Part shown: piece by piece, positions 17,402 through 25,432 of the stretch
Layout of the letters: every line of letters starts with the position of its first letter
Numbering within the stretch: position 1 is the stretch's first letter
NCBI RefSeq assembly: GCF_013364235.1
Contig: NZ_CP054919.1
Location: 1,858,740 to 1,922,739, forward strand
DNA length: 64,000 bases
DNA from: Kitasatospora sp. NA04385
GTDB taxonomy: Bacteria > Actinomycetota > Actinomycetes > Streptomycetales > Streptomycetaceae
Direction of reading: 5' to 3'
The notes under the pieces: model-generated
Databases searched by the model: none
Seen by the model: only the letters and a program-made list of their open reading frames with translations
What the model was told of the DNA's origin: nothing
Program-made: the position numbers and the translations under genes

Positions 17402-18304
17402 CTACCCGCCCACCGTCGCGCGGCAGGCTTCCGCGTAGGCGCGGACGAGGGGGTGGCGGGCGTCCTCGCGGCGCCAGGCGAGGGCGTAGTGGCTGGGGCC
17501 GATGCCGGTGACGGGGCGGGTGGTGACGCCGGCGTGGGCGATGAGGGGGGCGTTGCCGTCGGCGACCAGGCAGACGCCGAGGCCGGCGATCAGGGCCTCG
17601 TAGGTCTCCTCGACCCCGGCGACCTCGGCGCCGATCCGGGGCGGGCGGCCGGCCCGGGCGTCCAGGGCCAGCCAGTGGTCGCGCAGCGGGCCGGCGTCCG
17701 GGGGGAGGGCGAGGAAGGGTTCGTCGAGCAGGTCGGCGAAGTCGACCGCGGGGCGGGCGGCGAGCGGGTGGGCGGCGGGGAGGGCGATCCGGCGGGGTTC
17801 CTCGGCGACGACCGTCCAGTCGTAGCGGTGCGGGTCGGGCAGCGGCAGCCAGACGAAGGCGACGTCGGTGCTGCCGTCGGCCAGGCCCGCGGTGGGGTCG
17901 TCCCAACTGACCTGGCGCAGCCGGGTGGTGACCTGCGGATGGGTGGCGCCGAGGCGGGAGCGGACGGCGGGGAGCAGTCCGCCGCGGGCGGGGCTGGTGC
18001 TCATGCCGACGGTGAGGGTGCTGCGCTGTTCGGCCTTGGCGGCGGCCAGGGCGTCCGCGCCGCGGGTCCATCCGTCGAGGACCTCGCGGGCGTGCGGGAG
18101 CAGGGTGTGGCCGGCGGCGGTGAGGGTGACGCGGTGCCGGTCGCGGCGGAACAGCTCGGTGCCCAGCCGCTGTTCGAGGGCCCGGACCTGTCTGCTGAGC
18201 GCGGGCTGGGAGACGTGCAGCCGTTCGGCGGCGCGGGTGAAGTGCAACTCCTCGGCCACGGCGAGGAAGTAGCGCAGGTCGCGGGTGTGGACGTCCAGGG
18301 CCAT
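17402..18304 (-). CDS. LysR-family transcriptional regulator
   Basis: 300 residues. N-terminal HTH RDLRYFLAVAEELHFTRAAE with LHVSQPALSRQVRALEQRLG, then a periplasmic-binding-protein-like effector domain (TLTVGMSTSPARGGLLPAVR). Divergent from a short-chain dehydrogenase gene 96 bp away, the usual layout of a LysR activator and its target; the effector is likely a substrate or product of that enzyme (inference). The intergenic segment holds GGTTATCACC, a weak dyad near the LysR start that could be part of the binding site. Confidence 0.93.
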   Translation of the reverse strand: MALDVHTRDLRYFLAVAEELHFTRAAERLHVSQPALSRQVRALEQRLGTELFRRDRHRVTLTAAGHTLLPHAREVLDGWTRGADALAAAKAEQRSTLTVGMSTSPARGGLLPAVRSRLGATHPQVTTRLRQVSWDDPTAGLADGSTDVAFVWLPLPDPHRYDWTVVAEEPRRIALPAAHPLAARPAVDFADLLDEPFLALPPDAGPLRDHWLALDARAGRPPRIGAEVAGVEETYEALIAGLGVCLVADGNAPLIAHAGVTTRPVTGIGPSHYALAWRREDARHPLVRAYAEACRATVGG

Positions 18305-18400
18305 GCCGATTGGTTATCACCGCGGGTCTTGGACCGGCAACGGGGTTCGGCGGCAGGCTGGTGTCCGTTCGGAAGTACGGCGGGCGAAAAGGGAGTTGCC

Positions 18401-19231
18401 GTGAACAGGGTGTGGCTGGTGACGGGTGCGGGCAGCGGTTTCGGACGGGCGCTGACGCTGGCGGCGGTGGCCGCGGGTGACGTGGTGGTGGGTGCGGCGC
18501 GGCGCCCGGAGTCCTTGGACGACCTGGTGGCCGCGCACCCGGACCAGGTGGAGGCGCTGGGCCTGGACGTCACGGACACCGCGGCGGTCGGGGCGGCGGT
18601 GGAGCGGGTGGTCGCCCGGCACGGGCGGATCGACGTGCTGGTGAACAACGCGGGCCGCACCCACGTCGGCGCGGTCGAGGAGACCACGGACGAGGAGCTG
18701 CGCGCCCTGTTCGACGTGCACGTCTTCGGGCCGGCGGCGCTGGTGCGGGCGGTGCTGCCGCACATGCGGGAGCGGCGTGCGGGCGCGGTCGTGCAGATGA
18801 GCAGCGTGGGCGGGCAGCTGTCCTTCGCGGGCTTCGGGGCGTACAGCGCGACGAAGTTCGCGCTGGAGGGGATGTCCGAGGCGCTCGCGGACGAGGTGCG
18901 CGAGTACGGCGTCAGGGTGCTCGTCGTGGAGCCGGGCGCGTTCCGGACCTCGCTGTTCGCGGCCTCCCGGGCCGGGGTGAGCGCGGACGGCGGCCGGTAC
19001 GCGGCGGTGGCCGCGACCCGGGCGGCCGTGGCGGGCGGGGACGGCGCGCAGCCCGGCGACCCGGACAAGGCTGCGGCGCTGATCCTGGCCGCGCTGGAGG
19101 CGGAGCGGCCGCCGCTGCGGCTGGTGCTGGGCGAGGACGCGGTGGACGGCGTGCTGGGGCACCTGGAGCAGGTCCGGGAGGACGTGCTGGCCTGGGAGGA
19201 GCGGTCCAGGGCGACGGCCTTCGACGCCTGA
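18401..19231 (+). CDS. Short-chain dehydrogenase/reductase
   Basis: 276-residue classical SDR, NAD(P)-dependent. TGAGSGFG is the dinucleotide motif, DVLVNNAG the strand-4 motif, MSSVGG the catalytic Ser region and YSATKFALEG the Tyr/Lys active site; PGAFRTS follows. The GTG start at 18401 is preceded by AAAAGGGAG at good spacing; the ORF is open much further upstream but without homology. Probably regulated by the divergent LysR. Substrate unknown. The stop is duplicated in a 24-bp repeat. Confidence 0.93.
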   Translation: MNRVWLVTGAGSGFGRALTLAAVAAGDVVVGAARRPESLDDLVAAHPDQVEALGLDVTDTAAVGAAVERVVARHGRIDVLVNNAGRTHVGAVEETTDEELRALFDVHVFGPAALVRAVLPHMRERRAGAVVQMSSVGGQLSFAGFGAYSATKFALEGMSEALADEVREYGVRVLVVEPGAFRTSLFAASRAGVSADGGRYAAVAATRAAVAGGDGAQPGDPDKAAALILAALEAERPPLRLVLGEDAVDGVLGHLEQVREDVLAWEERSRATAFDA

Positions 19232-19273
19232 TCCGGTGCGGGCGTCCGTGCCTGATCAGGTGCGGGTGTCCGC
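19226..19273. repeat. 24-bp tandem duplication across the SDR stop
   Basis: Units 19226-19249 and 19250-19273 match at 21 of 24 positions and both contain GCCTGATC, so the stop TGA occurs twice. Confidence 0.75.
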
Positions 19274-19280
19274 GTCGTCC

Positions 19281-19307
19281 GAGAGATCTCTCAATGATTG
19301 AGATATC
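19281..19307. promoter_or_regulatory. Operator-like dyads just upstream of the MMPL gene
   Basis: A 23-bp dyad at 19285-19307 is centred on G19296 with TCTCAAT and ATTGAGA perfect inner arms and one outer mismatch (11-bp arms). Overlapping it, GAGAGATCTCTC (19281-19292) is a perfect palindrome. It ends 8 bp before the ATG, an ideal repressor site for the exporter; PadR/TetR/MarR-type proteins bind dyads of this shape. No regulator gene is adjacent. Confidence 0.65.
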
Positions 19308-19315
19308 CTCCGGCC

Positions 19316-21430
19316 ATGCCGACGCCCGCGCCATCCGCCCCGTCCACCTCCCCCGCGCCCGCCCCCGGCCCCGCGCCCGGGCGGCGGCTGCGCTTCCTGC
19401 TGCCGCTCGTCCTGCTGCTGGTCTGGCTGGCGCTCGGCGGCGCGCTCGGGCCGTTCGCCGGGCGGCTGGGCGAGGTGTCGACCAACGACGGCGCGGCGTT
19501 CCTGCCGCGCAGCGCCGAGTCGACCCGGGTCACCCGGCTGGAGGAGGAGTTCCGCACCGAGTCGACGCTGCCGGTGGTGCTGGTCTGGGAGTCCGGCTCC
19601 GGGCAGGTCGACGACGCGCTGCGGGCCGAGGCCGGGAAGGCGCTGGCCGCGGCCGCGCAGGTGCCCGGCACCACCGGGCAGGCCTCGCCGCTGCTGCCGT
19701 CCGAGGACGGGCGGGCGCTGGAGGCGGTGGTGCAGCTGCGCGCCGACCTCGGGCCGGACACCAAGGAGTCCGTCCGGGCGATCCGCGACCTGGCCGACCG
19801 GGTGCCCGGCGCCACCGCCGGGGTGGCCGGTCCGGCGGCGGTGCTGGCCGACCTGTCGGGGGCGTTCGCGGGCATCGACGGCCTGCTGCTCGGGGTGGCG
19901 CTCGGCGTGGTGCTGCTGATCCTGCTGCTGGTGTACCGGGCGGTGCTGCTGCCGCTGCTGGTGATCCTGGGCGCGGTGTTCGCCCTCGCCACGGCCTGCG
20001 CGATCGTGTACGCGCTGGCGCAGCACGGCGTGGTCCGGGTGGACGGGCAGGTGCAGGGGCTGCTGTCGATCCTGGTGATCGGCGCGGCCACCGACTACGG
20101 GCTGCTGCTGTCCGCCCGCTTCCGCGAGGAGCTCGCCGCCGGGCTGGACCGGTACGCCGCCGCCCGCACCGCGCTGCGCCGCTCGGTGGAGCCGGTCGCC
20201 GCCTCCGGCCTGACCGTGGGCCTGGGCCTGCTGGTGCTGCTGCTCTCCGACCTGACCAACAACCGGGCGCTCGGCCCGGTCGGCGCGATCGGCATCGCCT
20301 GCGCCGTGCTGTCCGCGCTGACCTTCCTGCCGGCGGTGCTGGCGCTGTGCGGCCGGGCCGCGTTCTGGCCGGCCCGGCCCAAGGCCGACGGCACCGGCGG
20401 CTCGCACCGGGTCTGGCAGCGGGTCGCCGAGCTGGTGGGCCGTCGGCCGCGGGTGCTGTGGGTGGGCTCGGTCGCGGTGCTGGCGGCGCTCGCGGCCTGC
20501 TCCCCGCTGCTGGACGCCCGGGGCGTGCCGCAGTCCGAGCTGTTCACCACGGCCCAGCCCTCGGTCGCCGCGCAGCGCCTGCTGTCCGCGCACTTCCCCG
20601 GCGGCTCCGGCAACCCGGCGGTGATCATCGCCCGCGCGGACCGCGCCGACGCGGTGACGGCCGCCGCCGCACCGGTGCCCGGCGTCGCCGCCGTCCGCCC
20701 GTACACCGGGGGCGCGCCCACCGCGCCGCCGGTCGTCGCGGACGGCCTGGTCCGGCTGGACGCCACGCTCACCGACCCGGCCGACAGCGACGCCGCGCTC
20801 GCCGCCGTCGCCCGGCTGCGCACCGCCGTGCACGCCGTGGACGGGGCCGACGCGCTGGTCGGCGGCTACTCGGCGCAGCAGGCCGACACCCGGGCCACCG
20901 CCCGGCACGACCGGACGCTGATCATGCCGGTGGTGCTGCTGTGCATCCTGGCGGTGCTGGTCCTGCTGCTGCGCTCGGTGCTGGCGCCGGTGCTGCTGGC
21001 GGCGACGGTCGCGCTCTCCTACCTGGCCACGCTGGGGGTCTCGGCGCTGGTGTTCCCGCACGTGTTCGGGTTCTCGGCGACCGAGCCGTCGGTGCCGCTG
21101 TACGGGTTCGTGTTCCTGGTCGCGCTGGGCGTGGACTACAACATCTTCCTGATGACCCGGGTCCGCGAGGAGACCGCGGCGCTCGGCACCCGGGCGGGCG
21201 TGCTGCGCGGCCTGACCGCGACCGGCGGCGTGATCACCTCCGCGGGCGTGGTCCTGGCCGCGACCTTCGCCGCGCTGGGCGTCATCCCGCTGGCCTTCCT
21301 GGCGCAGATCGCCTTCATCGTGGCCTTCGGCGTCCTGCTCGACACCCTGCTGGTGCGCTCCGTGCTCGTCCCGGCCCTGGTCCACGACCTCGGCGGCCGG
21401 GTCTGGTGGCCGGCCCGCAGGCCGGACTGA
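19316..21430 (+). CDS. MMPL-family RND-like transporter
   Basis: 704-residue inner-membrane exporter with two repeats of one helix, a large extracytoplasmic loop and a five-helix bundle. ILVIGAATDYGLLLSARFREEL and the second-half FLVALGVDYNIFLMTRVREE carry the conserved Asp-Tyr of proton translocation. ATG 19316 (MPTPAPSAP) is chosen over an upstream TTG at 19298 that would read through the operator. Family members export lipids or drugs. A dyad just upstream suggests repression by an unlinked regulator. The stop lies in a 13-bp tandem repeat. Confidence 0.93.
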   Translation: MPTPAPSAPSTSPAPAPGPAPGRRLRFLLPLVLLLVWLALGGALGPFAGRLGEVSTNDGAAFLPRSAESTRVTRLEEEFRTESTLPVVLVWESGSGQVDDALRAEAGKALAAAAQVPGTTGQASPLLPSEDGRALEAVVQLRADLGPDTKESVRAIRDLADRVPGATAGVAGPAAVLADLSGAFAGIDGLLLGVALGVVLLILLLVYRAVLLPLLVILGAVFALATACAIVYALAQHGVVRVDGQVQGLLSILVIGAATDYGLLLSARFREELAAGLDRYAAARTALRRSVEPVAASGLTVGLGLLVLLLSDLTNNRALGPVGAIGIACAVLSALTFLPAVLALCGRAAFWPARPKADGTGGSHRVWQRVAELVGRRPRVLWVGSVAVLAALAACSPLLDARGVPQSELFTTAQPSVAAQRLLSAHFPGGSGNPAVIIARADRADAVTAAAAPVPGVAAVRPYTGGAPTAPPVVADGLVRLDATLTDPADSDAALAAVARLRTAVHAVDGADALVGGYSAQQADTRATARHDRTLIMPVVLLCILAVLVLLLRSVLAPVLLAATVALSYLATLGVSALVFPHVFGFSATEPSVPLYGFVFLVALGVDYNIFLMTRVREETAALGTRAGVLRGLTATGGVITSAGVVLAATFAALGVIPLAFLAQIAFIVAFGVLLDTLLVRSVLVPALVHDLGGRVWWPARRPD

Positions 21431-21473
21431 CGGGCCGGACCGACGGGCCGGGGTGACGAACCGGACCGGCGGG
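21422..21473. repeat. 13-bp degenerate tandem repeat across the MMPL stop
   Basis: Four consecutive 13-bp units (21422, 21435, 21448, 21461), consensus CCGGACCGACGGG, with the gene's TGA in the first and an out-of-frame TGA in the third. Confidence 0.65.
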
Positions 21474-21523
21474 CCGCCGCCGCGGCTGACGGGCTCCGCC
21501 CGCGCTGCGGGGGCGGCCGTCCG

Positions 21524-22069
21524 TCAGCCCAGCTCCACCCGCATCCGGCGCAGGCCGTCCCGCACCCGGCTCTTCACCGTGCCCAGCGGCGCGTCCAGCA
21601 GGGCGGCGATCCGGGTCTGGGTGCAGCCGCCCCAGTAGGCGAGGGCGAGCGCCTCGCGCTGGGCGGGGGTGAGGGCGGCGAGGGCGGCGCGGACGGCGCG
21701 GTCCTCGATGCGGCGCTCGGCCTCGGCGGCGACGGTGTCGTACGCGGGCCGGTACTCGCGCAGCGCGGCCACCCGTTCGCGCTCGGCCCCGGCCCGCGCG
21801 GCGCGGACCCGGTCGACGGCGCGGTGGTGGGCGGCGGTCAGCGCCCAGGCGTGCACGCTGCCGCGTTCGGGGCGGTAGCGGTCGGCGGTGCGCCACAGCT
21901 CCAGGAACACCTCCTGGACGACCTCCTCGCTCTGCGCCCGGTCGCGCAGCACCCGCCGCACCACCGCCCCGACCGGGCCGAGGAGTTGCCGGTAGAACGT
22001 CTCGAAGGCGTCCGGTTCGCCCCGGGCGACCCGGGCCACCAGTTCTCCGCCGCATGCTTGAGCCGTCAC
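21524..22069 (-). CDS. ECF-type RNA polymerase sigma factor (SigK-like)
   Basis: 181 residues. Region 2 is VARGEPDAFETFYRQLLGPV and SEEVVQEVFLELWRTADRY; region 4 is LTPAQREALALAYWGGCTQT then APLGTVKSRVRDGLRRMR, the AYWGG-T/GTVKSRxRxGL pattern of the SigK group. GTG 22069 is used; the ORF can extend to a GTG at 22105 that lies inside an inverted repeat. No zinc-finger anti-sigma gene is adjacent; the same-strand upstream gene encodes a small membrane protein, which could be a partner. Its regulon is unknown. Confidence 0.88.
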   Translation of the reverse strand: MTAQACGGELVARVARGEPDAFETFYRQLLGPVGAVVRRVLRDRAQSEEVVQEVFLELWRTADRYRPERGSVHAWALTAAHHRAVDRVRAARAGAERERVAALREYRPAYDTVAAEAERRIEDRAVRAALAALTPAQREALALAYWGGCTQTRIAALLDAPLGTVKSRVRDGLRRMRVELG

Positions 22070-22084
22070 CCTGCCACGGTCGTC

Positions 22085-22117
22085 CCAACGCTGCGGGGGC
22101 GCCACTCGCAGCGTTGG
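22085..22117. promoter_or_regulatory. Perfect 11-bp inverted repeat upstream of the ECF sigma gene
   Basis: CCAACGCTGCG (22085-22095) and CGCAGCGTTGG (22107-22117), 11-nt spacer, with a further GCAGCGTTTCAG copy beginning at 22120. It sits between the membrane-protein stop and the sigma start. Could be an operator or an RNA hairpin controlling the sigma factor. Confidence 0.55.
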
Positions 22118-22126
22118 TGCAGCGTT

Positions 22127-22633
22127 TCAGCCGGCGACCGCGTCGATCCCGACCGCCAGGGCGAGCGCGGCGGCCAGGCCGCCGTACACCACGAGGTGGT
22201 AGCGGCGGCCGCGGCCGGTGAAGCGCAGCCAGCTGCGGCCGGGTTCGGCGCCGGGCGGGCCGGCGAGCGCGCCGTAGAGGGTGGCGGAGAGCAGCAGCAT
22301 CGCCAGGTAGACCGGCCCCCACCAGACGGTCGGCCCGCCGTCGGGGTCCTCCTGCCCGTCCTCGATCAGGGTCGCGACCACCATGAGCGGCAGGCACGCC
22401 GCCAGCGCGACCAGGGTGGCGGGCCGCCGGTGCCCGGGGCGCTCGCGCCACAGCGGCCCGACGAAGCTCACCGCGGGCATCAGCAGCGGCCCGAGCAGGT
22501 ACGCCGGGAAGGCCCCGTCGCCGATGACCGCCGACAGCCCCCAGGCCACCAGCGCGATGCCGACCCCGATGGCCGCACCCGCCGCACCGGCCCGGAAGCC
22601 GTCCCGGGCACCGGCCAGATCCGTTTCGTCCAC
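22127..22633 (-). CDS. Small integral membrane protein of unknown function
   Basis: 168 residues with four to five hydrophobic helices (AAIGVGIALVAWGLSAVIG, YLLGPLLMPAVSFVGPL, TLVALAACLPLMVVATLI, VYLAMLLLSATLYGALAG, YGGLAAALALAVGI) and short charged loops; no motif I recognise. It precedes the ECF sigma gene on the same strand, 57 bp away, so the two may be co-transcribed and this could be a membrane partner, but it shows none of the anti-sigma zinc motif (HxxxCxxC). Confidence 0.65.
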   Translation of the reverse strand: MDETDLAGARDGFRAGAAGAAIGVGIALVAWGLSAVIGDGAFPAYLLGPLLMPAVSFVGPLWRERPGHRRPATLVALAACLPLMVVATLIEDGQEDPDGGPTVWWGPVYLAMLLLSATLYGALAGPPGAEPGRSWLRFTGRGRRYHLVVYGGLAAALALAVGIDAVAG

Positions 22634-22773
22634 GCCGGAAACCTACCGCCCCGCGCACGCGCCCCGCCCGGCGGGGCACCTCTTCGCCAACTACCATGAG
22701 CGACCGAAGAGTTGCCATCGCCCATACGGAGGGGAACCACCTGCGCGGCACCGGCTGAGCCGGGCCCGGGGGG

Positions 22774-23145
22774 TCAGGGGCGGGCGGCGGTGTACCAGTG
22801 CTCGCGGACGGCGTCGGTGGGGCGCGGCTCGCCCAGGTCGGGGCCGCCCCAGTGGGCGAGCGCCTCGACCACCGGGCGCAGTTCGGCGCCGCGGGGGGTG
22901 AGTTCGTAGACGGTGGCGTTGGCGGGGCGCTCCAGGCGGCGGCGCTCCACCAGGCCCTCGCCCTCCAGTTGCTTGAGGCGGGTGGCGAGGATGTCGGTGG
23001 AGACGCCGGGCAGGTCGGCGTGCAGGTCGGTGTAGCGGCGCGGTCCGCCGAGGAGTTCACGGACGATCAGGAGGCTCCAGCGCTCCCCCACCGCGTCCAG
23101 GGCGCGGGCGACGGCGCAGTACTGGTCGTAGCTTCGGCGTGGCAT
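22774..23145 (-). CDS. HxlR-family winged-helix regulator
   Basis: 123 residues: CAVARALDAVGERWSLLIVR, ELLGGPRRYTDLHADLPGVS and LATRLKQLEGEGLVERRR constitute the HxlR winged helix. Unlike most of the family, the N-terminus has the Cys in the YDQYCAV segment, a position that in HxlR-type sensors can be redox- or aldehyde-responsive. Start MPRRSYDQY at 23145. Divergent from alaA, with two overlapping palindromes in between. Confidence 0.92.
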   Translation of the reverse strand: MPRRSYDQYCAVARALDAVGERWSLLIVRELLGGPRRYTDLHADLPGVSTDILATRLKQLEGEGLVERRRLERPANATVYELTPRGAELRPVVEALAHWGGPDLGEPRPTDAVREHWYTAARP

Positions 23146-23168
23146 GCCGTCAGCATAGCCAATAGGTT

Positions 23169-23191
23169 GGACTTTCCAAGTCCTTACTTGG
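23169..23191. promoter_or_regulatory. Overlapping palindromes between hxlR-type gene and alaA
   Basis: GGACTT-TCC-AAGTCC (23169-23183) and CCAAGT-CCTT-ACTTGG (23176-23191), both perfect 6-bp arms and sharing the middle AAGT half-site. They are 24 bp from the regulator ATG, in the position of an autoregulatory HxlR operator. Confidence 0.65.
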
Positions 23192-23244
23192 TAGAACGAA
23201 GCAAGCCGGCCGCAGGGGCTCGGTGACGGGTCGGGAGGCCGCTG

Positions 23245-24456
23245 ATGGAGTTTCGCCAGTCCAGCAAGCTGAAGGACGTGTGCTACGAGATCCGTGGCCC
23301 GGTCGTCGACACCGCCAACGCCCTGGAGGAGGCCGGCCACAGCGTGCTGCGGCTGAACACCGGCAACCCGGCCCCGTTCGGCTTCGAGGCGCCGGAGGAG
23401 ATCCTCCAGGACATCATCCGCAACCTGCCCAACGCGCACGGCTACTCCGACTCGCGCGGCATCCTCCCCGCCCGCCGCGCCGTCGTGCAGTACTACCAGC
23501 AGCGCGGCGTGGCGGGCGTCGGCGTGGACGACGTGTACCTGGGCAACGGCGCCTCCGAGCTGATCCAGATGGCCGTCCAGGCGCTGGTGGACGACGGCGA
23601 CGAGGTGCTCGTCCCGGCGCCGGACTTCCCGCTGTGGACGGCCGTGGTGCGCTTCGCCGGCGGCAAGGCGGTGCACTACCTGTGCGACGAGGAGTCTGAC
23701 TGGTACCCGGACCTGGAGGACATCGCCGCCAAGATCACCCACCGCACCAAGGCGATCGTGGTGATCAACCCGAACAACCCGACCGGCGCGGTCTACCCCA
23801 AGGAGCTGCTGGAGGGCATCCTCGACCTGGCCCGCCGCCACCACCTGCTGGTCTTCGCCGACGAGATCTACGACAAGATCCTCTACGACGGCACCGAGCA
23901 CCACTGCATGGCCGCGCTCGCCGACGACGTGGTCACCCTCACCTTCAACGGCCTGTCCAAGGCGTACCGGGTGGCCGGCTTCCGCAGCGGCTGGCTGGCG
24001 GTCTCCGGCCCCAAGGAGCACGCCAAGGACTACCTGGAGGGCCTGACCATGCTGGCCGCGATGCGGCTGTGCCCCAACGTGCCCGCCCAGTACGCCGTGC
24101 AGGCCGCGCTCGGCGGCCGGCAGTCCATCGACGACCTGGTGCTGCCCAACGGCCGGCTCACCGAGCAGCGCGACGTCACCTGGCGGGCGCTGAACGAGAT
24201 CCCCGGCGTCTCCTGCGTCAAACCGCGCGGCGCGCTGTACGCCTTCGCCAAGCTCGACCCGGCCGTGCACCGGATCGTCGACGACGAGCGCTTCGTGCTG
24301 GACCTGCTGCTCCGCGAGAAGATCCACATCGTCCAGGGCACCGGCTTCAACTGGCCCCGCCCCGACCACTTCCGCTTCGTCACCCTCCCGCGCGCCGACG
24401 AGCTGGAGACCGCGATCAACCGGATCGGGCGCTTCCTGGCCACCTACCGCCAGTAG
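23245..24456 (+). CDS. alaA: Pyridoxal-phosphate aminotransferase, AlaA-type (glutamate-pyruvate)
   Basis: 403 residues, closely matching E. coli AlaA (YfbQ) along its length: RLNTGNPAPFGFEAPEEIL, VLVPAPDFPLWTAVVRF, IVVINPNNPTGAVYPKELL, DEIYDKILYDG and the PLP lysine Lys239 in FNGLSKAYRVAGFRSGW. Makes alanine from pyruvate with glutamate as amino donor. ATG 23245 aligns with the family start. Divergent from an HxlR regulator. Confidence 0.93.
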   Translation: MEFRQSSKLKDVCYEIRGPVVDTANALEEAGHSVLRLNTGNPAPFGFEAPEEILQDIIRNLPNAHGYSDSRGILPARRAVVQYYQQRGVAGVGVDDVYLGNGASELIQMAVQALVDDGDEVLVPAPDFPLWTAVVRFAGGKAVHYLCDEESDWYPDLEDIAAKITHRTKAIVVINPNNPTGAVYPKELLEGILDLARRHHLLVFADEIYDKILYDGTEHHCMAALADDVVTLTFNGLSKAYRVAGFRSGWLAVSGPKEHAKDYLEGLTMLAAMRLCPNVPAQYAVQAALGGRQSIDDLVLPNGRLTEQRDVTWRALNEIPGVSCVKPRGALYAFAKLDPAVHRIVDDERFVLDLLLREKIHIVQGTGFNWPRPDHFRFVTLPRADELETAINRIGRFLATYRQ

Positions 24457-24505
24457 CGGCGGCGGCCCGGCGGCCGCGCGGCTCAGCGGCCCGGCGGCCC
24501 GGACG

Positions 24506-24547
24506 GCGGCTCAGCGGCCCCGCGGCTCAGCGGCCCCGCGGCTCAGC
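24506..24547. repeat. 16-bp tandem repeat across the stop of the next minus-strand gene
   Basis: Units 24506-24521 and 24522-24537 are identical, with a third from 24538; each contains GGCTCAGCGG whose TCA is the reverse-strand TGA. A degenerate earlier copy begins near 24476. Confidence 0.75.
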
Positions 24548-25319
24548 GGTCGCCCGAGAAGGGGCGGAACGAGCTCGGGGACGGGGACGGCCGGGGCGGG
24601 CGGGTCGGCTGTCCCGGCTCGGCCGGGAGCGGGGGCGCGTTCCAGCCGTCCAGGCCGGCCATCAGCTTCTCGGCCAGCCCGGGCAGCAGGGCGCTGTCCA
24701 GGTAGCCGTCGTCGTCCCGCCACAGGGACAGTTCGAGGGAGCCGCCGCTGCCGTCCGCGTTCCGGGCCACCACGAGGTGGTACGTCGAGCCGCCCGGGTC
24801 GCTCCCGCCGGACCCGGCGGCCGCCGGCGAACCCGAGCCGCCGGAGCCGAGGTTGACGGTCAGCCACAGCGTCGGCTCCGCGTAGGCGACCGCGGGCCGC
24901 CCGGCCACGGGCGCCACCTCCCGGACGCTCACCCCGGTGTCGTCCAGCAGCAGGTCGTACGGGACGGCGGGGCGGTCGGACACCGCGACCGTCACCCGGC
25001 CGACCTGCACCTGCGCCGCCCCGGCGTCCCACCGGGAGTAGGAGCCGACCCCGGCGGCCACGGCGTGCTCGCCCGGGACGCCGAGCAGCTCCGGCAGGTC
25101 GGGGCGGTTCAGCGCGGCGCACATCGCCGGGTAGCCGGCCGGCCAGTCCGTCCCGATCGGGGCGCACACGGCGGGCCCGCCGTCCTCGGCCCGCTTGCCG
25201 CTCCCGTGGTGGCCCGACTCCTGCACCGAGTGCCAGAACAGCCCGCCCGCCACGGCGCACACCCCCGCCACGGCCCGTACCGCGATCCTCCGGCCGACAC
25301 CGGCCAGGTAGTCCTGCAT
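24543..25319 (-). CDS. Membrane-anchored or secreted protein of unknown function
   Basis: 258 residues. A short hydrophobic N-terminal segment (RIAVRAVAGVCAVAGGLFW) anchors or exports the protein; the extracytoplasmic part contains WPAGYPAMCAALNRPDLPEL, a phrase I associate with a streptomycete family of unknown function (perhaps DUF6215, from memory). The C-terminal end is Pro/Ser-rich. GGAGGAGG precedes ATG 25319 directly and settles the start. It is divergent from the frameshifted gene at 25433. Confidence 0.7.
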   Translation of the reverse strand: MQDYLAGVGRRIAVRAVAGVCAVAGGLFWHSVQESGHHGSGKRAEDGGPAVCAPIGTDWPAGYPAMCAALNRPDLPELLGVPGEHAVAAGVGSYSRWDAGAAQVQVGRVTVAVSDRPAVPYDLLLDDTGVSVREVAPVAGRPAVAYAEPTLWLTVNLGSGGSGSPAAAGSGGSDPGGSTYHLVVARNADGSGGSLELSLWRDDDGYLDSALLPGLAEKLMAGLDGWNAPPLPAEPGQPTRPPRPSPSPSSFRPFSGDR

Positions 25320-25432
25320 GATCCTCCTCCGCGGGAAACCCGGCGAACATAGCACTTCCGTTCGGACCCGCACCGAGCTTTTCCACCAGGGACGTTGGCG
25401 CCCCGGGCACCCCCTCGCCGACAATGCGCGGC

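Noticed and set aside
12228-18304. Secondary-metabolite cluster around the P450
   Set aside because: No synthase, transferase, cyclase or transporter set surrounds it; neighbours are encapsulin, DyP and regulators.
17303-18400. Long plus-strand extension upstream of the SDR
   Set aside because: It is antisense to the LysR gene, and the GTG at 18401 has a proper ribosome site and the family start.
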